NCBI RefSeq assembly: GCF_024707505.1 | Contig: NZ_CP102604.1 | Span: forward strand, 2,976,001 to 3,040,000 | Length of the DNA: 64,000 nucleotides | Direction: 5' to 3' | Origin: Pantoea sp. SOD02 | Lineage (GTDB): Bacteria > Pseudomonadota > Gammaproteobacteria > Enterobacterales > Enterobacteriaceae | In this document: positions 8,974-17,872 of the stretch, piece by piece | Position numbering within the stretch: the stretch's first letter is position 1 | How the letters are laid out: every line of letters starts with the position of its first letter | Made by a program: the position numbers and the translations under genes | The notes under the pieces: generated by a model | Told to the model about the DNA's origin: nothing | Database searches by the model: none | The model's input: only the letters and a program-made list of their open reading frames with translations

Positions 8974-9986
8974 TAACGAATCTCGCTCAGGTATTTCGCC
9001 GAGAAGGCTTTCTGCGCATCGGCCATCTGCTGATAATTCACGGTTTGCGCACGCGCATAATCGCTGTCTGGCAGGAAGAATTTCTTCGCCTCTGCGGACA
9101 TCGCCGAGGTGCGCACCGGACGCAGGAAGGCATTGGCCCAAATCGCCTGACCTTTATCCGACAACACGTAGTCGATCACTTTCTTGCCGTTGTCTGCGTG
9201 CGGCGCGTTCTTCACCAGGCTGATGACGTACGGCACCGTGACCGTGCCTTCTTTCGGAATCACAAAAGCGACATTGGCGTGATCTTTATATTTGGCGCGA
9301 TAGGCGTTGAAGTCGTAGTCGAGCAGGATTGGAATTTCACCGGAGATCAGGCGCGCGTAGGCGGTTTGCTTCGGTACGATCGGCTGGTTTGCCTGTAATT
9401 TTTTGAACCAGGTCAGCGCAGGCGTGAAGTCATTCATATTGCCGCCCTTCGCCTGGTTGACCGCCACGGCCGCCACGTAACCGACAAAAGCACTGGCCGG
9501 ATCGAGATAGCCGATCATCCCTTTGTATTCCGGCTTCAGCAGATCGTCCCAGGATTGCGGCACCGGCGCGCCACCCAGCGCATCAACGTTAACCATAAAA
9601 CCCATGGTGCCGGAGTGCAGCGCCACCCATTTGCCATCGGGATCTTTCATTCCGGCTGGGATCTCGTCCCAATGCGCGGGCTTGTAGCTGCTGATGACAC
9701 CGGCGCTGTCCGCCTGGATGCCAAAACTGACGCCGTAATAAACCACATCTGCCACCGGATTGCCCTTCTCCGCCACCAGCTGCGCCAGCGCCTGGCCGGA
9801 GTTTTTGTTGTCCTGCGGCACCTGAATCCCGGTGTCTTTGGCAATGGCGTTAAGCTGGGTTCCCCAATCCGCCCACTCGGGAGGACAGTTGTAGCAAATT
9901 GCCGTCTCAGCGGCCTGGGTGAAACTACTGAACAGCGAACCGGCGGTCAGTGCGAGCGCCCCGGCAATGATGGTGACTTTTTTCAT
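8973..9986 (-). CDS. Periplasmic substrate-binding protein of the ABC importer
   Basis: This is an extracellular solute-binding protein of family 1 (the iron/spermidine/2-aminoethylphosphonate group), 337 residues. A signal peptide of about 25 residues ends in SFTQA. The mature start carries a CxxC (AICYNCPPEW), which could form a disulfide in the periplasm. The LDPASAFVGYVAAVAVN and LLDYDFNAYRAKYKDHANV segments are characteristic of the family. Its start overlaps the regulator stop (ATGA at 9986-9983). The ligand is inferred from context to be a phosphodiester or phosphonate. An iron role is less likely because no tyrosine ligand pattern stands out. Confidence 0.88.
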   Translation of the reverse strand: MKKVTIIAGALALTAGSLFSSFTQAAETAICYNCPPEWADWGTQLNAIAKDTGIQVPQDNKNSGQALAQLVAEKGNPVADVVYYGVSFGIQADSAGVISSYKPAHWDEIPAGMKDPDGKWVALHSGTMGFMVNVDALGGAPVPQSWDDLLKPEYKGMIGYLDPASAFVGYVAAVAVNQAKGGNMNDFTPALTWFKKLQANQPIVPKQTAYARLISGEIPILLDYDFNAYRAKYKDHANVAFVIPKEGTVTVPYVISLVKNAPHADNGKKVIDYVLSDKGQAIWANAFLRPVRTSAMSAEAKKFFLPDSDYARAQTVNYQQMADAQKAFSAKYLSEIR

Positions 9987-11008
9987 GATGGTTCCCTGAT
10001 GTTGGCAATTGAAGAAAAAGCGGTTGCGGGCGCAGCGATGCTTTCGCCGCTGCGCAACCGATGCGCCAGTACGCGAGTGCCGCGACTGGCTTGTTGTAAC
10101 AACATGTCGATGGCACCCGCGCCGAGCATGTCGGCGGGTTGCGTCACGCTCGCCAGCGACGGCGCGATTTGCTCGCCGATATCGATGCCATCAAAACCCA
10201 TCACCGACAGCTGCTGCGGAATGCGCACACCGGCGCGCGCCGCCGCACCAATCAGGCTGATGGCGAGCAGATCGTTAGTGCAAATCACCGCGCTCAGCGG
10301 CGTGCCGCCTTGCAGCTGCGGCTGCAGCAGAGCGAAATCAGATTGGGTATGGCTGGGCATTTCAATCACCGGCAGCGCGTCGAGTCCGGCTTGTTGCATC
10401 GCATCGCAATAGCCCTGATAGCGCAGACGTGCGCGATCGGATTGCAGCATCGGCCCAGCCACCATGCCAATGTGGCGATGGCCGAGTTCAAGCAGATGTT
10501 GAGTGGCTTCTTGCATCGCCTGACGGTTATCGACGCAAATAGCTGGCCAATGGGTTTCCTGCGGCACGTTGTGCGTCAGGACAAACGGCATGCTGGCTTG
10601 ATGCAGCGTATGCAGAATGGCGCTGTTATCGGCGTCGGCAACGGTAAGAACCAAACCGGCCACGCGCTGATTCAGCATGTGTTCCACAATCGCCGCTTCG
10701 CGCTCTGGCTGATAATCGCTGGTTGCCACTAGCAGACCGTAACCGGCGGCACGCGCCTGCCGCTCCATCGCTTGCAGTTGGCGGGCGAAGATCGGATTGA
10801 GCAGCGACGGCAGCAGCACGCCGAAGGTGGTTGAACTTTGGGTACGCAGTTGGCGGGCAATGTGATTGGGGCGAAAGCCGAGCTGCTCGGAGGCGCTCAA
10901 CACTTTTTCCAGCGTGTCAGCACGCAGTAGATGCGGATCAGAAAATGCGCGTGCAGCGGTGGCGCGAGAAACGCCAGCCAGTTTGGCCACGCTGATTAAA
11001 TCGGACAT
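9983..11008 (-). CDS. LacI-family regulator heading the importer operon
   Basis: This is a LacI/GalR regulator of 341 residues. The N-terminal helix-turn-helix (ISVAKLAGVSRATAARAFSDP) is followed by the hinge helix region and a periplasmic-binding-protein-like ligand domain (about 60-335). The ATG at 11008 has GAGG 7 nt upstream and places the helix-turn-helix at the usual position. A GTG-type extension to 11044 would start inside a palindrome and is rejected. It is the first gene of the operon and overlaps the binding-protein gene, so it would control its own synthesis. The likely operator is the palindrome at 11025-11048. Confidence 0.92.
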   Translation of the reverse strand: MSDLISVAKLAGVSRATAARAFSDPHLLRADTLEKVLSASEQLGFRPNHIARQLRTQSSTTFGVLLPSLLNPIFARQLQAMERQARAAGYGLLVATSDYQPEREAAIVEHMLNQRVAGLVLTVADADNSAILHTLHQASMPFVLTHNVPQETHWPAICVDNRQAMQEATQHLLELGHRHIGMVAGPMLQSDRARLRYQGYCDAMQQAGLDALPVIEMPSHTQSDFALLQPQLQGGTPLSAVICTNDLLAISLIGAAARAGVRIPQQLSVMGFDGIDIGEQIAPSLASVTQPADMLGAGAIDMLLQQASRGTRVLAHRLRSGESIAAPATAFSSIANIREPS

Positions 11009-11024
11009 ATTCGCCTCGTAAAGT

Positions 11025-11048
11025 GCCAATGAGATCGATCTCATTGGC
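11025..11048. promoter_or_regulatory. Perfect 24-bp palindrome, probable LacI-type operator
   Basis: Two 12-bp arms, GCCAATGAGATC and GATCTCATTGGC, meet without a spacer and have a central CG, as in LacI-family operators. It lies 16 bp upstream of the regulator start. If TAGTTT at 11053-11058 is the -10, it covers the transcription start. Autoregulation by repression is inferred. Confidence 0.82.
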
Positions 11049-11052
11049 GCTT

Positions 11053-11058
11053 AAACTA
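11053..11058 (-). promoter_or_regulatory. Possible -10 of the importer operon
   Basis: TAGTTT lies 10 bp after the last CTGTCAC half site (11069-11075), the spacing usual for PhoB-activated promoters. It matches the -10 consensus at only three positions. No -35 is needed if PhoB substitutes for it. Confidence 0.4.
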
Positions 11059-11068
11059 GCGGCGAACT

Positions 11069-11108
11069 GTGACAGCAACATCGCGGAGAAATGACAGCGA
11101 GATGACAG
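11069..11108 (-). promoter_or_regulatory. Pho-box array upstream of the LacI/ABC/phosphodiesterase operon
   Basis: Read on the minus strand, CTGTCAT (11108-11102), CTCG, then CTGTCAT (11097-11091) form an 18-bp Pho box with two perfect 7-mers at an 11-bp period. A third half site, CTGTCAC (11075-11069), lies exactly two 11-bp turns further on. PhoB binds such direct repeats during phosphate starvation. The array sits 60-100 bp upstream of the regulator start. Confidence 0.75.
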
Positions 11109-11134
11109 CAGCGTGAACTGCTGTCAGGCAGGAA

Positions 11135-11743
11135 TTACAACATCAGGAAGGCATAACCTTCGTTTTGCAGCGACGCCACGGTGGTGCCGCTCGACAGCGT
11201 GTGGGTGACGCGCGTATCAATCCAGTCACGTTCCAGCTGATGGAAAGCCACCGACTGATCGCAAATGGTCACCTTCACGCCGGCTTTTCTCAGCTCATCA
11301 ATGAGCTTGAGATTCGGGTTATCAGTGCCGTACGCTTTGCGGAACTGATCGTTGTTCAGCGCGGCAGGAACCGCATCGCTGTTGATCGACACCACAAACT
11401 TCAGCTGATCGAGCGGTACACCCGCCGCGTAATAGAGGTTGGTGACGCGCGCCACGCGCTCCAGCCCAAGGTTGGCCTGATGAATATCCCCTTCATTACG
11501 GTTGATCTGGAAGACGATTTTATTGCTCAATCCCGGCGTGGTGGCAGGATTGTAGTCGGGCACACTCACATAATGGATTTTGCCGTAGCCGTCGATCGCC
11601 GGCGTGCTCCAGAAGTCAGCCGGTTCGGTTTTCTTGTCGGCAAATTTATCGCTGACCTTGTCGACCAAATCGGGCAGTTGTAATACATTGCCGCCGACAA
11701 AACCTGCCAGGGCCGCAATAACGATATAGGATGCTGGACGCAT
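11135..11743 (-). CDS. Exported DsrE-like protein, copy A
   Basis: This protein of unknown function (202 residues) has an N-terminal hydrophobic anchor or signal (about 4-24) and a DsrE/YchN-like domain (about 65-200). The conserved pattern shared with its neighbour includes GLSNKIVFQI, GLERVARVTNLY, FVVSINSDAVPAAL, NPNLKLI and VKVTICDQSVAFH. DsrE-family proteins often carry a reactive cysteine, and the Cys of CDQS is the only candidate shared by both copies. It lies 23 nt after copy B on the same strand, which suggests one transcript. The exported location is inferred from the N terminus. Confidence 0.72.
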   Translation of the reverse strand: MRPASYIVIAALAGFVGGNVLQLPDLVDKVSDKFADKKTEPADFWSTPAIDGYGKIHYVSVPDYNPATTPGLSNKIVFQINRNEGDIHQANLGLERVARVTNLYYAAGVPLDQLKFVVSINSDAVPAALNNDQFRKAYGTDNPNLKLIDELRKAGVKVTICDQSVAFHQLERDWIDTRVTHTLSSGTTVASLQNEGYAFLML

Positions 11744-11766
11744 TTCACTTCTCCTGTGCCTGAGAT

Positions 11767-12372
11767 TTACATCTGTAAGAGTGCATAACCCTGATTTTCC
11801 AGCGTCGACACGGTGGTCGGGCTGGAGAGTGCATGAATCACCGATGGGTCAATCCACTCTTTCGGGAAGTGATGGAACGCCACCGACTGATCGCACACTG
11901 AAACTTTCACGCCCAACTTATTCAGCGCGCCAATCAGCGCCAGATTAGGGTTGTCCGCTTTGTAGAACTGCTGGAAATGCGCGTTATCCAGCATCGCAGG
12001 CGTGGCATCACCGGTAACGGACACCACAAAGTGCAGGTCGTCGGCCGGTACGCCCGAAGCGATATAGAGATTCACCACGCGCGCGACACGTTCAAGACCA
12101 AGATTTGGCCGCGTCATCTCTCCTTCACTTTTGGTGATTTGAAACACCACTTTGTTGCTTAAACCCACCACCGGTTTAAAGGCGGCATCCGGCTCGTAAT
12201 GGATTTTGCCGTAGCCGTCGACGGCCGGCGTGCTCCAGAAACCGTCGGGATCGGTAGGTTCGGCAGAAAAATGGCTGACAACACGCTGATATAAGTCATC
12301 ACCTTTGCTCACGGTGGCGCCAACAAAGCCACCGACAATCGCGATAAGGGCGTATGAGACTACAGAACGCAT
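11767..12372 (-). CDS. Exported DsrE-like protein, copy B (paralogue)
   Basis: This is a 201-residue paralogue of the adjacent gene with the same architecture: an N-terminal hydrophobic segment, a FWSTPAVDGYGKIHY linker almost identical to copy A, then a DsrE-like domain with VKVSVCDQSVAFHHF. The start at 12372 is chosen because it places the hydrophobic segment at the N terminus as in copy A. A ten-residue extension adds only a basic stretch. Tandem duplication with divergence suggests a hetero-oligomer, since characterised DsrE-type proteins form oligomers. The physiological role is unknown. Confidence 0.72.
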   Translation of the reverse strand: MRSVVSYALIAIVGGFVGATVSKGDDLYQRVVSHFSAEPTDPDGFWSTPAVDGYGKIHYEPDAAFKPVVGLSNKVVFQITKSEGEMTRPNLGLERVARVVNLYIASGVPADDLHFVVSVTGDATPAMLDNAHFQQFYKADNPNLALIGALNKLGVKVSVCDQSVAFHHFPKEWIDPSVIHALSSPTTVSTLENQGYALLQM

Positions 12373-13013
12373 AAAAACTCTCCGGCATGCACTGCGCGTC
12401 AATTCACAGTCCGTTTGAATAAAGTGCTTTATCTATACCACAGCGTGAGCATGGCAAAAGTCCTGTAGTGACGGGCTGTCCGGCTGAATGGTTGCGTGCA
12501 AAATAATTAGCAGGGTTAATTGAAAAAGGCTTTCGATTGACGCTTTGCCAGGAGTTGAGAAAAGAGTGGCCGTGAAATTGTGACCATAATCCAGAAAGGA
12601 TAAGTTTACGTGCGTTTAAAATCTGTCCAATAATTACTGTGCAAAATGCCCTTAACACCATAATCACGATTAAAATCACTGATGGATAAAGCGGGCCAAC
12701 AGCGCTGATTTGCCTCTTCTTTTCAGAGTAAACCTGGAAAAGTTCATGCCAGGCTCAATAATTTTGAGTAACTTTACGTAACTTTAACTTTTTCCGGTTA
12801 AGAAGCCTGTTTATCTCGCTGCAGCCTATTCAATTTTTTGCTGCAATTTCGTCGCGCTGTAACCATTTTTTTCATTTAAAACCCATCAAGCTTCGTCGTT
12901 TGCTTGTTGTCTCAGTCTGGTTAAGATAGAGCGCGTTACGCAAATGGAAAATAGTGCAGAACATTTGAACCACTTACCTGTCCAATTTCGGGTGACTTTT
13001 ACAGGATCAAGGC
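12373..13013. other. 641-bp intergenic region before bepA
   Basis: This is an AT-richer stretch between the divergent DsrE-like pair and bepA. A possible sigma-70 promoter for bepA is TTGCTT, a 16-bp spacer and TAAGAT at about 12901-12928, with weak hexamers. Two short direct repeats (GTAACTTTA-type) lie at about 12767-12790. A 91-codon minus-strand frame at 12404-12679 has no ribosome binding site or recognisable domain and is not called. BepA is sigma-E controlled in E. coli, but no convincing sigma-E site was found here. Confidence 0.4.
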
Positions 13014-14477
13014 ATGTTTAACCGGTTGAAAAAATCATTGCTGGCGGCCCTTATTCCTACGCTGCTGCTGACGCCTGCGCTGAGTGTGCGCGCTGACGTC
13101 AGTGATACGCTGCCCGACATGGGCACCACAGCAGGTTCAACGCTCTCTATTAATCAGGAACTGCAGATGGGCGACTTCTACGTACGCCAGCTGCGCGCCA
13201 GTGCGCCTCTGATTAACGATCCGTTGTTGAATCAATACATTAATGAGCTCGGTCAGCGTCTGGTGGCGCATGCCAACTCGGTACGCACACCGTTCCACTT
13301 CTTTTTGATCCAGAACGATGAACTCAACGCCTTCGCCTTCTTTGGTGGCAACGTGGTGCTGCATTCGTCGCTGTTCCGCTACACCGATAACGAAAGCCAG
13401 CTGGCGTCGGTGATGGCGCACGAAATCTCGCACGTCACGCAGCGCCATCTGGCGCGCGCCATGGAAGAGCAGCGACGCAATGCGCCGCTGACCTGGGTGG
13501 GCGCATTGGGGTCGATTCTGCTGGCGATGGCCAGTCCGCAAGCGGGCATGGCGGCCTTAACCGGTACGCTGGCGGGCGCGCAGCAAGGCATTATCAGCTT
13601 TACCCAGGGCAACGAACAGGAAGCCGACCGCATTGGTATTCAGGTGCTGCAGCGCGCCGGCTTCGATCCGCAAGCAATGCCGACTTTCCTGCAGAAGCTG
13701 GCGGATCAGAGCCGCTTCTCCTCCAAGCCACCGGAAATTTTGCTGACGCATCCGTTACCCGACAGCCGACTGGCCGATGCGCGTAACCGCGCCAACCAGA
13801 TGCGTCCGGTGGTGGTGCAGTCGTCGCAGGATTTCTACATGGCGAAAGTGCGTTCGCTCGGCATGTACGCTACTGGCCGCAATCAGCTGACCGATGACCT
13901 GTTGAATGAATACGCCAAAGGCAACGTGCGCGAGCAGCAGGCGGCGCAGTACGGCAAAGCGGTGCAGTTCCTGCAGGCTAAAAACTTTGATAGCGCCAAA
14001 CGCGTGATCGCTCCGCTGCTGGCGAAGCAGCCGGATAACGTCTGGTTCCTCGATATCATGACCGACATCGACATCGGCCTGAATCAGCCGCAGCAGGCGA
14101 TTGCCATGTTGACCAGCTCCAAAGGCAGCAGCACCAATCCGGTACTGCAACTGAACCTGGCTAACGCCTATGTCGAAGCGAAACAGCCAGCCAACGCCAG
14201 CCGCATCCTCAATCGCTACACCTTTGCCCATCCAGACGATGTGAACGCCTTTGATCTGCTGGCGCAGGCTTCGGCGGCGCAGGGTTTACGGGATGAAGAA
14301 CTTTCAGCGCGCGCTGAAGGTTTGGCGCTGAATGGCCAGCTTGATCAGGCGATCTCCACCTTAAGCAGCGCCAGCGCGCAGGTGCCGCTCGGCAGCCTGA
14401 AACAGGCGCGTTATGACGCACGTATCGATCAGTTCCGTGAATTGCAGAAGCGTTTTAAGGTTTATCAAAAAGGATAA
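13014..14477 (+). CDS. bepA: BepA periplasmic M48 metalloprotease/chaperone
   Basis: BepA assists outer-membrane protein and LptD assembly and degrades stalled substrates in the periplasm. The 487 residues equal the E. coli length. A signal peptide covers about 1-27 (cleavage after SVRA). The zinc motif HEISH is at 136-140, with the third ligand region [10 protein letters not shown] near 200. A C-terminal TPR domain lies at about 310-480. It is followed after 4 nt by the ArsC-like gene, as in E. coli. Confidence 0.97.
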   Translation: MFNRLKKSLLAALIPTLLLTPALSVRADVSDTLPDMGTTAGSTLSINQELQMGDFYVRQLRASAPLINDPLLNQYINELGQRLVAHANSVRTPFHFFLIQNDELNAFAFFGGNVVLHSSLFRYTDNESQLASVMAHEISHVTQRHLARAMEEQRRNAPLTWVGALGSILLAMASPQAGMAALTGTLAGAQQGIISFTQGNEQEADRIGIQVLQRAGFDPQAMPTFLQKLADQSRFSSKPPEILLTHPLPDSRLADARNRANQMRPVVVQSSQDFYMAKVRSLGMYATGRNQLTDDLLNEYAKGNVREQQAAQYGKAVQFLQAKNFDSAKRVIAPLLAKQPDNVWFLDIMTDIDIGLNQPQQAIAMLTSSKGSSTNPVLQLNLANAYVEAKQPANASRILNRYTFAHPDDVNAFDLLAQASAAQGLRDEELSARAEGLALNGQLDQAISTLSSASAQVPLGSLKQARYDARIDQFRELQKRFKVYQKG

Positions 14478-14481
14478 GAAG

Positions 14482-14829
14482 ATGGTCAGCATTTATCACA
14501 ACCCGCGCTGCAGCAAAAGCCGCGAGACGCTTGCGCTGTTGCAGGAGAAAGGTATTGAGCCCGAAGTGGTGCTCTATCTTGAGACGCCGCCCGATGTGCC
14601 AACGCTACAGCGCCTGCTGCAACAGCTCGGCATGCACAGCGCACGCGAACTGATGCGCCGCAAAGAGGATCTGTATATAGAGCTGGCTTTAGCGAATAGC
14701 GAGTTAAGCGAGGATCAGCTGCTGCAGGCGATGGTGGAACATCCGAAACTGATCGAACGCCCAATCGTGATTAATGGCGAACAGGCGCGTATTGGCCGTC
14801 CACCTGAAGCGGTGCTGGAGATTCTCTAA
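14482..14829 (+). CDS. yfgD: ArsC/Spx-family thioredoxin-fold protein YfgD
   Basis: This 115-residue member of the arsenate reductase ArsC-like family has a glutaredoxin-type fold. The active-site Cys is in [12 protein letters not shown] near residue 10. The ATG at 14482 is preceded by AAGGA and follows bepA by 4 nt, so the two are co-transcribed. The three arginines of true plasmid arsenate reductases cannot be confirmed, and the family member at this locus has no well-defined substrate. Its stop codon overlaps that of convergent hda by 2-4 nt. Confidence 0.9.
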   Translation: MVSIYHNPRCSKSRETLALLQEKGIEPEVVLYLETPPDVPTLQRLLQQLGMHSARELMRRKEDLYIELALANSELSEDQLLQAMVEHPKLIERPIVINGEQARIGRPPEAVLEIL

Positions 14830-15527
14830 AGCTCCAGCGCTTCTTTAACAAAGGGAATGGTAAGTTTGCGTTGGGCGCTGATGGAGGCGCGATCGAGACG
14901 ATCCAGCGTATCAAACAGCGTGCGCATCTCACGGTCGAGGCGTTTCAGCAGGAAGCGCCCGACATCTTCCGGCAACTCAAAACCACGCAGTCCAGCGCGC
15001 AGCTGCATCGCCTGTAATTTGTCATCATCCGAGAGCGGCTGCAAACGGTAAATCTGCCCCCAATCGAGGCGTGAAGCCAAATCCGGTAAGCCGAGATTCA
15101 GCTGACGCGGCGGTCGATCGCCGGTAATCAGCAAACGCGTTTTACCGATTTCCAGAATGCGGTTGTAGAGATCAAAGATCGCCATTTCCCACTCCGGATC
15201 GCCTGCGATGCACTCGATATTATCGATACACACCAGCGCCAGATTCTCCATCCCTTCCAGTACTTCCGGTACAAACCACGTGCGCTTATCCAGCGGCACA
15301 TAGCCCACCGCTTCGCCGCGCGCCGAGAGTTCCGCACAGGCTGCGTGCAGCAGATGACTGCGGCCACCGCCTTCGCGCGACCAGAAATAGAGATAGCTAC
15401 CGTGTTGCTGAGAGAGTGCGCCTTGCAGCGCCGCCAGCAGAGACGTGTTTTCCCCCGGCCAGAAACTGGCGAAGGTTTCATCATCGGGTAAATAGAGTGG
15501 CAATGAGAGCTGTGCCGGCGTGTTCAG
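14826..15527 (-). CDS. hda: Hda, regulatory inactivator of DnaA (CTG start)
   Basis: Hda is an AAA+ protein that, with the DNA-loaded beta clamp, stimulates hydrolysis of DnaA-bound ATP and prevents re-initiation. The sequence matches E. coli Hda throughout. The reading frame upstream has no ATG. A CTG at 15527 has GAGG 5 nt upstream and yields [13 protein letters not shown], the known E. coli N terminus including the clamp-binding QLSLPL motif. That gives 233 residues, the E. coli length. Starting at the internal TTG (15503) would delete the clamp-binding motif. The gene lies downstream of uraA, and its TAG overlaps the convergent yfgD stop. Confidence 0.95.
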   Translation of the reverse strand: MNTPAQLSLPLYLPDDETFASFWPGENTSLLAALQGALSQQHGSYLYFWSREGGGRSHLLHAACAELSARGEAVGYVPLDKRTWFVPEVLEGMENLALVCIDNIECIAGDPEWEMAIFDLYNRILEIGKTRLLITGDRPPRQLNLGLPDLASRLDWGQIYRLQPLSDDDKLQAMQLRAGLRGFELPEDVGRFLLKRLDREMRTLFDTLDRLDRASISAQRKLTIPFVKEALEL

Positions 15528-15620
15528 AAGTACCTCAACGGATGAGCGGGCAGAAAACCGCGCAAGTTTATCACGATCTTTGCCGGAGATGAACCGGGCT
15601 TCCCTGCCCGGCTTGCAGCC

Positions 15621-16904
15621 TTAACTTTCGCGCTTCTCTTCAGCGTCCAGCACCACTTCTTCCGGACGTAATACGCTGATTAAACGGAAGATCAAAGCCA
15701 GGCCGACACCAACGATGGTCGCCAGCGCCATGCCTTTCAGCTCGGCCGCGCCGATATGCACTTTGGCACCGCTCACACCGATGATCAGGATCACCGAGGT
15801 CAGGATCAGGTTCTGCGCTTTGTTGTAATCCACTTTAGATTCGATCAGCACACGAATACCGGACGCGCCGATCACGCCGTAGAGCAGCAGCGATACGCCG
15901 CCCATCACCGGCACGGGAACCGCCTGAATCGCCGCCGCCAGTTTGCCAACGCACGAGAGCAGAATGGCAAAGATCGCCGCGCCGCCAATTACCCAAGTGC
16001 TGTAGACGCGGGTAATCGCCATTACGCCGATGTTCTCGCCGTAAGTGGTGTTCGGCGTGGAGCCGAAGAAACCGGAGATCATGGTGGATAATCCGTTGGC
16101 GAACATCGAGCGATGCAGGCCCGGATCGCGGATCAGATCTTTCTTCACGATGTTGGCGGTGACCACTAAGTGACCTACGTGCTCGGCAATCACCACCAGC
16201 GCGGCCGGTAGAATGGTCAACATCGCCACCCACTCAAAACGCGGCGTGTAGAAGGTTGGCAGCGCAAACCACGGTGCATTTTCCACCGCGGTCCAGTCCA
16301 CAATCCCCATCATGTAAGAGAGCGCATAGCCCACCAACACACCGACCAAAATCGGGATGATGGCGAGGAAACCACGGAACAGCACCGAACCAAACACGGT
16401 CACCGCCAGCGTCACCATCGAGATGATCACGGTTTTGCTGTCTGGTGATGTGCCGTCAGCGGGCAGTAAACCTGCCATATTCGCCGCCACGCCCGCCAGT
16501 TCCAGACCGATAACCGCAACAATCGCGCCCATCGCCGCCGGTGGAAACATCACATCAAGCCAGCCGGTGCCGGCTTTCTTGACGATCAGCGCCACAATGC
16601 AGAACAGCAAACCGCAGAGAATAAAACCGCCCAGCGCCACTTCGTAACCCAGCGGCAACAGCAGCAGCACCGGCGAAATAAAGGCAAAGCTTGAACCGAG
16701 ATACGCCGGGATTTTGCCTTTACAGATAAACAGATAGAGCAGCGTTCCGACGCCGTTAAACAGCAACACCGTGGCCGGGTTGATGTGGAACAGAATCGGC
16801 ACCAGCACGGTTGCGCCGAACATGGCGAACAGATGCTGCAGGCTGAGTGGAATGGTTTGTAAAAGCGGTGGGCGTTCGCTCACACCAATAGCGCGACGAG
16901 TCAT
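15621..16904 (-). CDS. uraA: Uracil:proton symporter UraA
   Basis: This is an inner-membrane uracil importer of the NCS2 family, 427 residues with 14 predicted membrane spans. The substrate-region motifs VVIAEHVGHLVVTANIV and STPNTTYGENIGVMAITRV are clear. The ATG at 16904 has AGGGGA upstream. It is part of the upp-uraA-hda order, but a terminator hairpin and an ERIC element separate it from upp. Confidence 0.97.
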   Translation of the reverse strand: MTRRAIGVSERPPLLQTIPLSLQHLFAMFGATVLVPILFHINPATVLLFNGVGTLLYLFICKGKIPAYLGSSFAFISPVLLLLPLGYEVALGGFILCGLLFCIVALIVKKAGTGWLDVMFPPAAMGAIVAVIGLELAGVAANMAGLLPADGTSPDSKTVIISMVTLAVTVFGSVLFRGFLAIIPILVGVLVGYALSYMMGIVDWTAVENAPWFALPTFYTPRFEWVAMLTILPAALVVIAEHVGHLVVTANIVKKDLIRDPGLHRSMFANGLSTMISGFFGSTPNTTYGENIGVMAITRVYSTWVIGGAAIFAILLSCVGKLAAAIQAVPVPVMGGVSLLLYGVIGASGIRVLIESKVDYNKAQNLILTSVILIIGVSGAKVHIGAAELKGMALATIVGVGLALIFRLISVLRPEEVVLDAEEKRES

Positions 16905-16916
16905 TATTATCCCCTA

Positions 16917-17041
16917 TCCTCTTCGTTCTTCGAACCATGGCTGCGTTGGCTGCTCTCGTTCACCCGAATCACTTACTTATGTAAGCTCATCGGGATGAAC
17001 TCGTTTGCCGCCTTGCCCTGGTTCGAATAACTCGAGGATGA
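16917..17041. repeat. ERIC element (enterobacterial repetitive intergenic consensus)
   Basis: The element is an imperfect palindrome of about 125 bp. It contains the ERIC core ACTTACTTATGTAAGCTC near its centre, GCGTTGGCTGC to the left and GTTTGCCGCCTTGCC to the right. The ends TTCGAACCA and TGGTTCGAA are complementary. It lies between the upp terminator and the uraA ribosome binding site, so it would form part of any upp-uraA read-through RNA. Confidence 0.93.
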
Positions 17042-17059
17042 CAATGTTGTGTTTTTGCC

Positions 17060-17086
17060 AAAAAAAAGCCGACTCTCTGGCCGGCT
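17060..17086 (-). terminator. Intrinsic terminator of upp
   Basis: On the minus strand AGCCG, a 10-nt loop and CGGCT are followed by a run of seven or more T. It lies just after the upp stop and before uraA, so uraA expression depends on read-through or an internal promoter. Confidence 0.8.
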
Positions 17087-17094
17087 GGTTTCTT

Positions 17095-17721
17095 TTATTT
17101 GGTTCCGAAAATCTTGTCCCCGGCATCGCCGAGTCCAGGAATGATGTAGCCCTTCTCGTTCAATCCCTGATCGATAGATGCGGTGTAAAGCTCCACATCC
17201 GGATGCGCTTTCTCCAACGCGGCAATACCTTCAGGCGCTGCTACCAGCACCAGCACTTTAATGCTGGTACAACCGGCTTTCTTCAGCAGATCGATTGTAG
17301 CGATCATCGAACCACCGGTTGCCAGCATCGGGTCGACCACCAGCGCCAGGCGCTCTTCAATGTTCGACACCAGCTTCTGGAAATACGGTACCGGCTCCAG
17401 CGTCTCTTCATCACGATACACGCCAACCACGCTGATGCGCGCGCTTGGCACGTGCTCGAGCACACCTTCCATCATGCCGAGGCCAGCACGCAGAATCGGA
17501 ACCACAGTGATTTTTTTACCTTTGATCTGATCGATTTCAACCGGACCATTCCAGCCTTCAATCGTGACGCGCTCGGTTTCCAGATCGGCGGTGGCTTCAT
17601 AGGTCAGCAAGCTGCCCACTTCCGAGGCCAGCTCGCGGAAACGCTTGGTGCTGATATCATGCTCACGCATCAGGCCCAGTTTATGTTTGACCAGCGGGTG
17701 TTTGACTTCCACGATCTTCAT
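17095..17721 (-). CDS. upp: Uracil phosphoribosyltransferase
   Basis: Upp salvages uracil by joining it to PRPP to make UMP. The 208 residues are the standard length. The PRPP-binding loop is [16 protein letters not shown], and the uracil-binding C-terminal [18 protein letters not shown] is conserved. It diverges from purM over a 230-bp regulatory region. Together with uraA it forms the uracil uptake and salvage unit. Confidence 0.98.
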   Translation of the reverse strand: MKIVEVKHPLVKHKLGLMREHDISTKRFRELASEVGSLLTYEATADLETERVTIEGWNGPVEIDQIKGKKITVVPILRAGLGMMEGVLEHVPSARISVVGVYRDEETLEPVPYFQKLVSNIEERLALVVDPMLATGGSMIATIDLLKKAGCTSIKVLVLVAAPEGIAALEKAHPDVELYTASIDQGLNEKGYIIPGLGDAGDKIFGTK

Positions 17722-17872
17722 GATTGTTCTCCCGGAATTGAGTTGAGCTAAAAAAAAATCGCCGGATTATACCGCCTTTTCGCCGCTGCGCCACATGTCA
17801 TCGGTCAATAGCCTGCGTCATCTAAGGATTGGCGAAAATCTGAGGCTATGCAAAGGCAGCATGAGATGGGAC

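Noticed and set aside
3494-12372. Genomic island or prophage
   Set aside because: No integrase, tRNA target, direct-repeat ends or shift in base composition. These look like backbone insertions of long standing.
12404-12679. 91-codon minus-strand frame before bepA
   Set aside because: No ribosome binding site, no domain and AT-rich intergenic composition. It ends just upstream of a well-supported gene.
12830-13013. Sigma-E promoter for bepA
   Set aside because: GTAACC- and TCAA-like pieces are present but the spacing and sequence do not fit the consensus.
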